From Pararge aegeria (lineage: Eukaryota; Arthropoda; Insecta; Lepidoptera; Nymphalidae), in the NCBI RefSeq assembly GCF_905163445.1, contig NC_053181.1, positions 8,556,001-8,620,000 of the forward strand: a stretch of 64,000 bases of DNA, given 5' to 3'. The notes beneath the pieces are model-generated. The model was given only the letters and a program-made list of their open reading frames with translations. It made no database searches and was not told the origin of the DNA. Shown here in pieces: positions 39,201-44,872 of this stretch; position 1 is the stretch's first letter; each line of letters begins with the position of its first letter. A program made the translations under genes and the position numbers.

Positions 39201-42200
39201 GAGTAGTCGAGTTCAGTATAAATTAAAAAATTATGTTTTAACTATATATATATGTAGTTGAAAAAGAAACGAAATACTCAGTAAAGTCTGAACATATAGT
39301 ATTTTTTAATTCCGAAATTTGAATATAGGTGTAACTAAGAAAAGATTACTTTTCTATCGAGCATTTATATTTTTATTGCTGTGAATAACTACATTGATTA
39401 TTATTAGTTCAAATTCTTTAAACCTTATTCTACAACAATCAACACCTTAACGTTACCTTACCTTAAGCGTTTGTAAGCGCATTACGTTAACGACGTCTTA
39501 AAAAGTGTTAATTTGTAAGGTCGGACGTGCTGGGCCACATCTTTCCACTCGTCGGCAAGGACTGGGCGCAGTCGGGAGTTGCGCAACTTTTCACCAAGAT
39601 CAAGAACAACGGCTACCAGTTGCTCTATCTATCGGCGCGTGCCATCGGACAAGCTAGGGTGAGTTCTTAAGTTGTAGTTGTTCTTTAGAGAGGGGGATGT
39701 GGAATTTCCTTTATTTCATACCATTAACAGGGGTAATTTAAAAAAAAAAACACTAATATTTCATAGGAGATAGTGATTCAAAGCTTAGATTCTCCTCGCT
39801 AATTCGATCCGAGCTTTAAAGATTATCTGAAAAAGCGATGATACGATCTTAGTTTTAAATACCTCTGCTTCCCTCTCGGGGAATATATTGAGATTATGTG
39901 AAGTTTGTTAATTTTCCTGGGTAAACAATACTAATATACCTAAGTAAACAAGAAATGTAAGATTATTATTTATATATTTAGAATATTGATTACCTATAAC
40001 TTTCCAGTTCGCATAGTTCATCTACCTAGTAACAAAATTGATACTACATATCCCCATATACTTAACATATTTACTCTCTATATATACCTAATAGTTTGTG
40101 TTGTCTACTCAATAAAATGATAATGAAGCAAATAATAATAACCTAACCTCACGGTCTATATTATATATGAATATAACATGTCATGTTGTATTACGTAAGT
40201 TTGATATGTAATAAAAATCATACAATACAAAAACAAAATAAAGTCATCTTTAATAGGCTCAACACACAGTTTAGAAACGAAATGTTATTCTTAATTTGTT
40301 TGACAGCCGATTGGCGCAGTGGATTTCCACAACTGGAAAAAAAATTGTGTGATGAACATGAACGTTTTTCAGTGTCTAGGTGTTTATCTGTATATTATAA
40401 GTATTTATATAAATTATTAATAAAAAAATGCATAAGTTATATTGGTACCTTGTGTTACAAGCTACGCTTTCTTTGGGGCTATAGGTGCCGATGTGTGTAT
40501 TTTCGTAGTACATTTATTTCTGTTACATTTCCCTAAATATATATTGTAAAGAAGCTGTTGGGTCTTCTTTAATAAATAAATAGAATTGGATTCCAGGAGG
40601 TGTATTCAAACTACGAAAACTTTAAGCAATATTCAATAATTGAAGATAAACGGTGTACTATACCAGTAATAAAAATTAAACCATAAATGTCTGCGTTTAG
40701 TAATTTGGAAGCAGCTGATCCAATCAAGTACCAATTCGAATATCTTGTTCTGCGGCGTGAACTGACACTCTATAGGTTGTTTCTTATACAACACCAAACT
40801 ATTATTTTAATTGATTATTTTTTTCCATTAAGAACAAAAACAGAAAATTTGATTAACTGTTGTAGGAAAATGATGACACCGCCACTACTTTCATATTGTT
40901 TATTCGCGATATCTGTCCATGATTTTATTCGAATGGACTGGAAATGGAATGCTCCTACAAAATTTTGAATTATGAATACGAAATATATCGACAGGTGACC
41001 CGAGAATATCTACGCTCTATTAAGCAAGGGGAAGTTTGTTTACCGGACGGACCACTGCTGCTGAACCCCACGTCCCTTCTGCGCGCCTTCCATCGAGAGG
41101 TCATCGAGAAGAAGCCAGAGGAATTCAAGATCCAGTGCCTTGCCGATATCAAAGCATTGTTCCCAACGGGCTCAAACCCTTTCTACGCGGGATATGGCAA
41201 TCGAGTCAATGTAAGCTTTTAACTATTGTAATCTAGCTGTTGAACGCATTCTTCGTCCTCGTTTACTACGGTTTTTAGAAATCCCGTGAATACCGTTTGA
41301 TTTCCTGGGATAACAAGTAGCCTATGTTACTCTCAAAACAACCTTTGCCAAATATCAATGTAAGGGAAGGAAGGACAAACAAACACTTTCGCATTTATAC
41401 TATAAGTAAGCTTCATAAATCCACGGTCTCTTAACGTCCCACCAGTGGGTACAGATCTCATAGGAAAACTTGTTTTAGAGCATAGACCTATCACGATAAT
41501 CCCATGCAGCTACGCGAGCTTTAACTGTAATAATATTATGTGCTATAGAATTTTAAATCGTTTTTAGCTTAAATATGGATTTACATTTATAACCCGCGCC
41601 ATTAAAGAATAGATTTATAAAATTGTGAGACAGAGAAAGCGCGACATCAGCCGGCTTTTTAAGTCCATTTGTTTAATGACACCGGTCAATCATCAATTTA
41701 ATTTCACATAAAGCCGTAAGAATAAATTTTAATAAAATAACTTATACTAGATAAGTTATTTTATTAAAATAGCGGTTCCCCGCGACAAAGTTCGCAGGAG
41801 AGTTAACGTTAAAAGATATACCGCCGCGGACAATTCTTAGAACTCTAAAAGAGGAACAATTCCGTCGCACATTATTATAGGCGTAACTTGAACCATTTAC
41901 GCATCGCTAGCATCGGAAGAGAAGGAATATTTTTCCCGTCTTTGCAGGAATATTTTTATTCACGCTCCGCTCGTAATGGTGGTAGCGTGATGTTATATTA
42001 TAGCCTATACAAAAAATTATAATTTAAATTTAAGTATAATCATATTAAAGTTAAAAAAAAACTTAATCTATATAAGATAAAAGAAATTTATTTAAAGGTA
42101 TAAATATTTGTTTCTAACTAAATTACCCATTAATATAAGCCTTCCTTGATAAATGGGCTACCGTACACAAAAGGATATTTCCAATTGGAACCAGTAGTTC

Positions 42201-44872
42201 CTGAGATTAGCGCGTTCAACCAAATAAACTCTTCAGCTTTATCATATTAGTGTAGATTATCTTAATGTCATCTGTATGCAGGATGTTTGCGCGTACCAAG
42301 CCGTCGGCATTCCCATCGTGAGAATATTCACGATAAACTACAAGGGTGAACTCAAGCACGAGCTGACCCAGACATTCCAGTCGACGTGAGTATCCGCTTT
42401 TATTGCCATTGCAACACACTCACCGCGTCGCACACTCATCACACAACTAACTACCCACTGAAACGTACTGTGCACCCCTAGCACAAATGTGACGAAAATC
42501 TAAAATAATTTCAGTTATAATAATCGTAGTTACGAAGTAAATAGAAAATAACGTCATATTTGTAGTATATCAAATAATAGTTGTGGCGCAGTCTGATTTC
42601 AATCAATGCGTAATTAAATAAAAGTATTCTAGTGATTTTTATTTGCTTCGAAATTTCCGTTCTCCCAAAGCTTCACGAAAAAAAAATCAACAAAAATGTA
42701 TCTATGTTTGAGTCATGCGGACACACTTGGATGCATAATTTAAATAGTAAAAGAAGAATATATAACACATTTCAATACATTTGCATTATTGCCATCTCTT
42801 GATATAAAAAAGTTGTATTGCAGAATGTGGGGAGGGACTTAAGTAATGTTTTAAATTACTAATTTTCACTTTAAACATTTGTTCTTTTATATATTTAGGA
42901 GAAAACTCTGAAAAACGAATGTCCGAAAATGCAATAGTTTTAATTGACATATTATGTTGATAACAAAACGGACAAATAATATTTTTTAAGATATTAGGAT
43001 ATTTCACAAACTAAATAGTCATTAGTCTCTTTGGTAAAACGTTAAATATTTAAAGTAGAACTATAATAATTAATTTAATTCAGCAATTTAATATCAATTA
43101 AACTTGTAGTGACGTCACAGTATGTAAATAATATGGCGCAGTTGTCACGTAACTTCTAACAAATGCTTATTCGGAACTATTTTGGATCAAGTCACATTCG
43201 ATGCGAGGGTGTTCGTATACTATTATTTATTACTCATATAATAAGCAGTTTATTTTTATTTCAGTTACCACGTGCAAAGTGACATGGTCGATGATTTCTT
43301 CCCACCACTGAAACGCGATAGAGTCGTTTGCTAGTCATGAATAATGTTTAGTCTATTATAGTCTCGATAGAGATTTTCAAAAATAAGAATTTGCAAGCAG
43401 ACGAGAGTTCTGGTAAGCCGGATGGCATGAAACTGGGCTTGTCACTTTAAAAATCGCGCTATCATCAAACATTAATATCCTCTAAATTGTAATCCTCTAA
43501 AATATCACTATACCTAATAATACTGACAAATAACTCAGTGATCATCGACATGTCATCTTTCGTATTTATTTTTATTTCTATGTTGTCATATTGTTTCAAC
43601 GTAATAACTCAATTTACCAATGAATAATCAACTTATATATACAAATATTTTTCTTCAGTGAAATTAATGTTAGTCATTAATTATATTACTAAAAAGCTAT
43701 GTCATGCACAAGCGGAAATTTCGATTTCACTATTAGCGTGGATAATCCGCTTAAGTAATTTGATTTCAACTGTACGATTAAAGTATTAATTTATAACTAT
43801 AAGCTATAAGAACCTAGATAATAAACAAAAGGTAGGTTAAAACAAAATCTAGGTGGGTGCAGAGTTTTTTCACAAATAACTTTTAAGTATGAAAGAAGTT
43901 CGTATCGTTCGAAAATATCGCTTTTTATTATTTATACATTCACTAAAACTCTGGTGTTGGTATCATTTGTGTTGTTGGGTTTGTGTGAGAATTTTAATGT
44001 TAAACTTTCGTTTATTGAAAAGATCATGAATATCAATAAAAATATTGTATTCTCATCAGTCATCAAACATAAATTATTGTAACACTTGGTTTGAGTATTT
44101 TTGTTCTTTGTTTTAAAGACAAACTTAAAAGGGTACGTTAACTTTTGTTATAGAACGATCGAAGTTAATAATAAATTGAGCAGTGCTATCCTTTTTCTAC
44201 TCTTCCCTGTACATAGTACTAAATTCAATCAGCAAATCTAAAGTTTAGGCTTAGATTTCCAATTAACTGCGAGTGCTAATTGCATGCAAAACGGAAAAGT
44301 ACAAAATATAATTTTTCAAAATGGCACGCCATTCTTACTATTACAATGTGACCTTTAGGTACGCTGAGGCATAAAGTAAATTCACTACTATTTCAGTGCC
44401 AAACAATATGGTACGTATATGACTGTTACATGCGTTGACCATAACTACACATAAAACATTTATTATAATTAAAAAAGGTTTTATTTGTATGGTCTGTGTA
44501 AAAGCTGAAATTTCAGTGTCTATTATCGCTTGTCAACACGGCTTTGTCGGTAGGGTGGTATGTAACTAGCCACGGAGTTTCCCACCAGATAATTCTTCTC
44601 TTCTTATCTGGTTTTTCTAGCTCTATGACTGCCTTCCCTACCTACGCCTATATAATTTTCAAGTTTTTATATGTTCTTCATTTTTTTGTTATGTGGTTAC
44701 ATAGATGGTTCCTATTGGTTTCCGCAGGTACTCGCATATGTCGGTGCTGGTGGACCAGGTGTTCCCGCCGGCGCAGTGCGAGCCCAGTGACGAGTTCTCG
44801 CAGAGCGTGTACTGGCGTGAGCCGCTGCCGTGCCTCGAACTGCCGGCCCGTGCGCCGCCCGCACCGCACTAA
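11165..44872 (+). CDS. Lpin: Lipin (phosphatidate phosphatase), whole coding span
   Basis: Lipins are Mg2+-dependent enzymes that dephosphorylate phosphatidic acid to diacylglycerol for triacylglycerol and phospholipid synthesis; they shuttle between cytosol, ER membrane and nucleus and can act as coregulators. Fifteen exons join in phase into 951 codons plus stop: N-LIP at residues 4 to about 110, a lysine-rich nuclear localisation stretch in exon 3, a SWRWGELPE block in exon 4, GVYLDDL in exon 5, the M-Lip segment ending in SWWYWRR in exons 7-8, and C-LIP (HAD-like) in exons 10-15 with the catalytic DIDGT at 744-748. A candidate cassette exon (28624-28719) would add 32 residues. Two alternative last exons exist. 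The family often starts at a MNY or MNS methionine, here residue 4 (11174); the ATG at 11165 gives MYSMNY, so either could be used. Length fits insect lipins. Identification is secure; exon borders rest on GT-AG sites, phase and family knowledge. Confidence 0.96.
12032..12124. repeat. 22-bp inverted repeat with one mismatch
   Basis: The arm 12032-12053 (AGGTTACGTTTCTTTACAAG plus GT) pairs with 12103-12124 except for one position, across a 49-nt spacer. No transposase is present. A foldback element end is likely. Confidence 0.7.
13950..14300 (-). repeat. Retroelement remnant, reversed
   Basis: CAACAGCCCACCGCTGGACT followed by AAAGGCTTCTTCTC is the reverse complement of the GGAGGCC-CCAGCAGTGGG tail seen elsewhere in the window. 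At 14281-14298 the string TCTCCTGCCCATGCTAGC matches one end of the element at 26148-26329. No intact frame remains. Confidence 0.5.
14779..14946 (+). repeat. Tandem duplication, 84-bp unit, two copies
   Basis: The unit from 14779 (GCATTTTACTCTGAATCTAT) repeats from 14863 (GCATTTTACTCTAAATCTAT) with a few substitutions and small changes. The duplication is immediately upstream of a SINE insertion. Confidence 0.8.
14973..15220 (+). mobile_element. tRNA-derived SINE
   Basis: Starts with GAGCACCCTGGCGCAGTGG (A-box TGGCGCAGTGG) and has a B-box GGTTCCAGGATCGAACCC at 15018-15035, the internal pol III promoter of tRNA-derived SINEs. The 3' part ends GGCTGCTACCATCGTAGACT, GCATCATCACTAATCATC and a short A run. 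This tail resembles the 3' end of the LINE fragment near 48903, so the SINE may be mobilised by such a LINE. It cannot fold as a normal tRNA, so it is not a tRNA gene. Confidence 0.8.
16036..16092 (+). repeat. LINE-tail remnant
   Basis: AAAAAAGGACTGTGTCCAGC followed by AGAAGGACGTGAATAGGCTA and ATGATGA is another copy of the CCAGCAG-GGACG retroelement tail found at about 4321 and 10340. Confidence 0.5.
18240..18510 (+). repeat. Dispersed retroelement-derived repeat
   Basis: The part with AAAATCGGTTCTGCCGTTTC, then a GGACAAATATAGACACACTA end, matches a very common non-autonomous repeat end in Lepidoptera. No protein remnant is visible. Confidence 0.45.
18879..19077. mobile_element. MITE-like element, copy 2
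   Basis: The ends TAGTCTTAGTACAAGATTTG and CAAATCTTGTACTAAGGCTA are inverted with one mismatch over the first 12 positions. The inner ends GGAGTCGTTTTCGAGTAT and ATATTCGAAAATGACTCC are also inverted. About 199 bp and non-coding, it is a member of the same family as 6723-7012. Confidence 0.7.
19761..19790. repeat. ATT microsatellite at the 3' side of the Dong-like element
   Basis: About nine ATT units. With the TTA tract at 24217-24265 it brackets the retrotransposon, which fits insertion into a TAA repeat on the element's strand. Confidence 0.9.
19868..21409 (-). pseudogene. Dong-like thumb, zinc knuckle and restriction-like endonuclease
   Basis: The 513-codon segment includes the RT thumb (EVYKYLGYNQG), a zinc knuckle C-x2-C-x8-H-x4-C at residues 297-314 (20521-20468) and the endonuclease signature R-P-D at 384-386, followed by D401 in IIIDIAIP. 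The PD and D residues are the expected catalytic set. It ends in a basic/polar tail with a stop at 19868. The segment is uninterrupted. Confidence 0.85.
21378..22262 (-). pseudogene. Dong-like reverse transcriptase segment
   Basis: The segment has the RT signatures in order: NWKAPGTDKIHNFWYKKF, YRPITCL, motif A VDYKKAYDSVPHSWL, motif B GIFQGDSLSPLW and motif C YMDD at 21431-21420. Frame is lost in a run of five A (minus strand, near 21398-21402) just after the catalytic motif. All three catalytic Asp positions appear intact, so the break is an indel, not loss of the active site. Confidence 0.85.
22196..22863 (-). pseudogene. Dong-like ORF, linker segment before the reverse transcriptase
   Basis: After the first frameshift the open frame starts upstream of the ATG at 22741: it reads ILPKYLNSDTDFKTLQTIIY and CAAWTAAKCNG before it. 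It then runs through basic residues (RRLEKKREDLRVKIGRL) to a region ending in FWADIWEKPKDHN, where many RLE-type retrotransposons have a similar motif before the RT. A second frameshift lies between about 22262 and 22196. Confidence 0.7.
22864..24105 (-). pseudogene. Dong-like ORF, N-terminal segment with two SANT/Myb-like modules
   Basis: The 413-codon segment starts at an ATG at 24105. After a serine/proline-rich region it has two homologous modules of about 77 residues, at 122-198 and 223-299. Both share an R-M-(K/R)-W-T-D start, a tyrosine pair near residue 15, a P-(E/D)-L-S centre and a D-Q-(K/R)-R-x-I-x-N-(K/R)-L helix. Residues 1-60 are GC-rich. Such modules are expected to bind target DNA in R2/R4-type elements. 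The frame shifts near 22865-22910, where the reading continues one frame over. Confidence 0.75.
24217..24265. repeat. TTA microsatellite at the 5' side of the Dong-like element
   Basis: About sixteen TTA units directly adjoining the presumed 5' end of the retrotransposon. The tract on this side is longer than the ATT tract on the other side. Confidence 0.9.
25161..25393 (+). CDS. Lpin: Lipin coding exon 2
   Basis: Begins after CCTAAAG and continues N-LIP (VDLELNGEPLNIHMKLGESG, then EAFFVEE), ending the domain with the conserved LATSPIP. The exon adds residues 61-137 plus two bases (phase 2 donor AG|GTAATT). It is separated from exon 1 by a 13.8 kb intron that contains the Dong-like retrotransposon. 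Confidence 0.95.
26148..26329. mobile_element. Small TIR element or remnant
   Basis: CTAGCAAATGCAGGAGA at 26148-26164 and TCTCCTGCCCATGCTAG at 26313-26329 are inverted with about three mismatches. The interior is non-coding. The right end is identical over 17 nt to 14281-14297, so the end belongs to a dispersed family. Confidence 0.5.
27363..27851 (+). CDS. Lpin: Lipin coding exon 3, nuclear localisation region
   Basis: Runs from the CTACAG acceptor to a GTAACT donor (phase 2 in and out), residues 138-300. It is low in hydrophobic residues and rich in D, E, K and S. The clear feature is a strongly basic cluster (GKKKKKTRKVSSKKKHQRKS), which fits the lipin nuclear localisation signal and the basic patch that binds phosphatidic acid. 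A serine-rich tract follows, typical of the phosphorylated middle region of lipins. Confidence 0.92.
28083..28352 (-). other. Unidentified open segment in lipin intron
   Basis: An 89-codon minus-strand frame is open, with some hydrophobic sequence (DALIISLLFLGSYVDAF), but I recognise no family, splice context or neighbour that supports a gene. It could be a transposon remnant. Confidence 0.2.
28624..28719 (+). CDS. Lpin: Lipin candidate cassette exon 3b (32 codons)
   Basis: A 96-nt open segment lies between a strong acceptor (GCTTACAG) and a donor (CTC|GTAAAT). It enters and leaves in phase 2, so it can be included or skipped without changing frame. It encodes an acidic, serine-containing stretch including EEMSNLNLKGDNR and IPLALSDTAFEV, which leads into the KGSRHGTPVQSD start of exon 4. 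No other sequence between exons 3 and 4 looks coding. I infer it from splice sites, phase and composition only; transcripts would decide it. Confidence 0.66.
30201..30455 (+). CDS. Lpin: Lipin coding exon 4
   Basis: Residues 301-385, from acceptor GTTTAG to donor CCG|GTAAGT. It carries the TPVQSDTEMELQ and SQSWRWGELPEPP blocks, recognisable in animal lipins, then repeats of TSPTEPASPTEP and an acidic serine cluster (LSSDEERTE). The latter looks like casein kinase or proline-directed phosphorylation sites of the serine-rich domain. Confidence 0.95.
30937..31061 (+). CDS. Lpin: Lipin coding exon 5
   Basis: Residues 386-427, from acceptor TTCAG to donor G|GTGCGC (phase 1). It contains GVYLDDLDRGQVDPDLYFPK, matching the conserved lipin block G-V-Y-L-x-D-L with a following L-Y-F-P-K. 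Confidence 0.94.
31395..31470 (+). repeat. Dispersed repeat start (ACTAATATTAAAAATGCGAA type)
   Basis: CCTTACTAATATTAAAAATG followed by CGAAAGTGTGTTTGTTTGTC is the usual beginning of a very abundant lepidopteran non-autonomous repeat. Related pieces lie at about 33338-33470 and, reversed, at about 41270-41400. Confidence 0.5.
32368..32515 (+). CDS. Lpin: Lipin coding exon 6
   Basis: Residues 428-476, from acceptor AACGCAG to donor AA|GTGAGT (phase 2). Low-complexity and rich in S, P, E and G, with GPSLPQSPNSPASLD and the acidic TLDSDDDEKLL. It precedes the M-Lip segment and is probably a phosphorylated linker. Confidence 0.9.
33614..33893 (+). mobile_element. SINE copy with palindromic 3' end
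   Basis: GGCAGACTGGCGCAGTGGG (A-box) and CGCGATTCCCACAACTGG (B-box region) begin a SINE of the family also present at 40302-40535. Shared body blocks include AACTGGAAAATGTTTGTGTG and TTTATCTGTATATTATAAGT, and ACAAGCTACGCTTACTTTGG near the end. The expected tail is replaced by an inverted copy of itself (33825-33859), followed by a TTTATT-rich tract. Confidence 0.8.
33825..33859. repeat. Perfect 15-bp inverted repeat in SINE tail
   Basis: TATACTACGACAATA is followed by CACAC and then its exact reverse complement TATTGTCGTAGTATA. The right arm is the normal SINE tail; the left arm replaces the usual sequence there. Confidence 0.85.
33921..34113 (+). CDS. Lpin: Lipin coding exon 7 (start of M-Lip)
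   Basis: Residues 477-541, from acceptor TATTAG to donor AAC|GTAAGT (phase 0). It contains ALSYEEFCMQGAALA, then WRSAGPLLLSLLAYRRPLP, which matches the lipin block of the type W-x-x-A-x-P-x-x-L-S-L. Just upstream lies an inserted SINE copy (33614-33893), which ends about 30 bp from the acceptor. Confidence 0.92.
35071..35195 (+). CDS. Lpin: Lipin coding exon 8 (M-Lip tryptophan block)
   Basis: Residues 542-582, from acceptor CACGCAG to donor AAAG|GTCAGA (phase 2). A charged start is followed by KPRSYSWWYWRRSNTDKR, the tryptophan-rich block characteristic of the lipin middle domain, which contributes to membrane and protein contacts. Confidence 0.93.
37084..37195 (+). repeat. Single diverged arm of the foldback repeat
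   Basis: From CTTCAATCTTTATACC through ACGCACGTTTCGCTTTGACA to GACGTTGACTTTTCAATGAA this follows the left arm at about 8605-8712 with many substitutions. A small inverted TGTTCATTGG follows, suggesting a decayed foldback copy. Confidence 0.75.
37492..37724 (+). CDS. Lpin: Lipin coding exon 9 (acidic linker)
   Basis: Residues 583-660, from acceptor TCCTAG to donor C|GTGAGT (phase 1). Highly acidic and poorly conserved, e.g. IDEDQLDHWTEEKGDKIEEA. It links the M-Lip block to C-LIP. Both borders join in frame to their neighbours. The intron upstream holds a single copy of the foldback repeat seen as a pair at 8.5-8.9 kb. Confidence 0.87.
37991..38013. repeat. Small palindrome GAGCAATGGTTTAACCATTG
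   Basis: The arms GAGCAATGGTT and AACCATTGCTC flank a single central T. The surrounding stretch from about 37745 looks like decayed repeat DNA. Confidence 0.6.
38153..38274 (+). CDS. Lpin: Lipin coding exon 10
   Basis: Residues 661-701, from acceptor GACAG to donor ATT|GTAAGT (phase 0). It begins serine-rich (SSSDSEHETH), followed by a basic RSSRRQSTF and then FRKTLRLSSDQI, the conserved K-x-L-R-L-S-S-x-Q-I entry to C-LIP. Confidence 0.94.
38645..38793 (+). CDS. Lpin: Lipin coding exon 11 (catalytic DxDxT)
   Basis: Residues 702-750, from acceptor GAACAG to donor AA|GTAATT (phase 2). It encodes LREGMNEMVFSVTTAYQGT and then VVISDIDGTITK. The DIDGT at 38771-38785 is the HAD-type DxDxT: the first Asp is the nucleophile and the second the acid/base. 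Both are present, so the enzyme should be active. Confidence 0.97.
38820..39110 (+). repeat. Retroelement-derived repeat
   Basis: GCAAGTGGGTCGCCTGATGT followed by TAAGTGATCATC, GAACATCTGCAGCACCAGAG and GAGCCACC matches a common lepidopteran LINE-derived fragment. It lies 27 bp after the donor of lipin exon 11. Confidence 0.6.
39520..39658 (+). CDS. Lpin: Lipin coding exon 12
   Basis: Residues 751-797, from acceptor TGTAAG to donor AGG|GTGAGT (phase 0). It continues C-LIP with SDVLGHIFPLVGKDW and YLSARAIGQAR. Vertebrate lipin-1 has an LxxIL nuclear-receptor motif here; this protein has LGHIF, so the last position is Phe instead of Leu. Confidence 0.96.
40302..40535 (+). mobile_element. SINE copy lacking the B-box region
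   Basis: GACAGCCGATTGGCGCAGTG is followed directly by GATTTCCACAACTGG. Compared with the copy at 33614, about 30 nt with the rest of the A-box arm and the B-box are missing. The body and end blocks (TTTATCTGTATATTATAAGT, CAAGCTACGCTTTCTTTGG) match. It is a deleted, probably immobile copy. Confidence 0.75.
40995..41210 (+). CDS. Lpin: Lipin coding exon 13
   Basis: Residues 798-869, from acceptor TCGACAG to donor AAT|GTAAGC (phase 0). Contains VTREYLRSI, LPDGPLLLNPTSLL and FHREVIEKKPEEFKIQCLAD, the most conserved C-LIP stretch, then FYAGYGNR. Confidence 0.96.
41270..41405 (-). repeat. Dispersed lepidopteran repeat, reversed
   Basis: TGATTTCCTGGGATAACAAG and TAGCCTATGTTACTCTC lead to GGACAAACAAACACTTTCGC and ATTTATACTATAAG, the inverted form of the ACTAATATTATAAATGCGAA repeat. 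Confidence 0.55.
41726..41770. repeat. Perfect 20-bp AT-rich inverted repeat
   Basis: ATTTTAATAAAATAACTTAT at 41726-41745 is exactly reverse-complemented at 41751-41770 around ACTAG. It lies in lipin intron 13. A foldback element tip is the likely source. Confidence 0.85.
42282..42385 (+). CDS. Lpin: Lipin coding exon 14
   Basis: Residues 870-903, from acceptor TATGCAG to donor AC|GTGAGT (phase 2). It encodes DVCAYQAVGIPIVRIFTIN and KGELKHELTQTFQS. The donor can join either of two downstream last exons, which both start with one base completing the Thr codon. Confidence 0.95.
43265..43334 (+). CDS. Lpin: Lipin alternative last exon 15a (short C terminus)
   Basis: After the acceptor TTATTTCAG the frame gives T-YHVQSDMVDDFFPPLKRDRV, then VC and TAG (43332-43334), a 926-residue isoform without the cassette. 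This resembles the same lipin region as exon 15b (T-Y-x-x-x-S-x-x-V-D-x-x-F-P-P), so the two last exons look like diverged duplicates. This one lacks the conserved WREPLP tail. A candidate poly(A) signal AATAAA lies at 44035-44040. It is inferred from splice site, phase and similarity. Confidence 0.78.
43335..44727 (+). other. Proximal lipin 3' UTR and intron before exon 15b
   Basis: If exon 15a is used, this is its 3' UTR, with candidate AATAAA signals at 43820 and 44035, the latter followed by a GT/T-rich stretch. If 15b is used, it is the rest of the last intron. No other exon is visible. Confidence 0.55.
44728..44872 (+). CDS. Lpin: Lipin last exon 15b (WREPLP C terminus)
   Basis: After the acceptor TTTCCGCAG the frame gives YSHMSVLVDQVFPPAQ and, further on, VYWREPLPCLELP before TAA at 44870-44872. 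The W-R-E-P-L-P block is the usual end of animal lipins, so this is the canonical terminus (951 residues). The exon is strikingly GC-rich compared with 15a. Candidate poly(A) signals AATAAA lie at 45065, 45331 and 45352. Confidence 0.93.
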
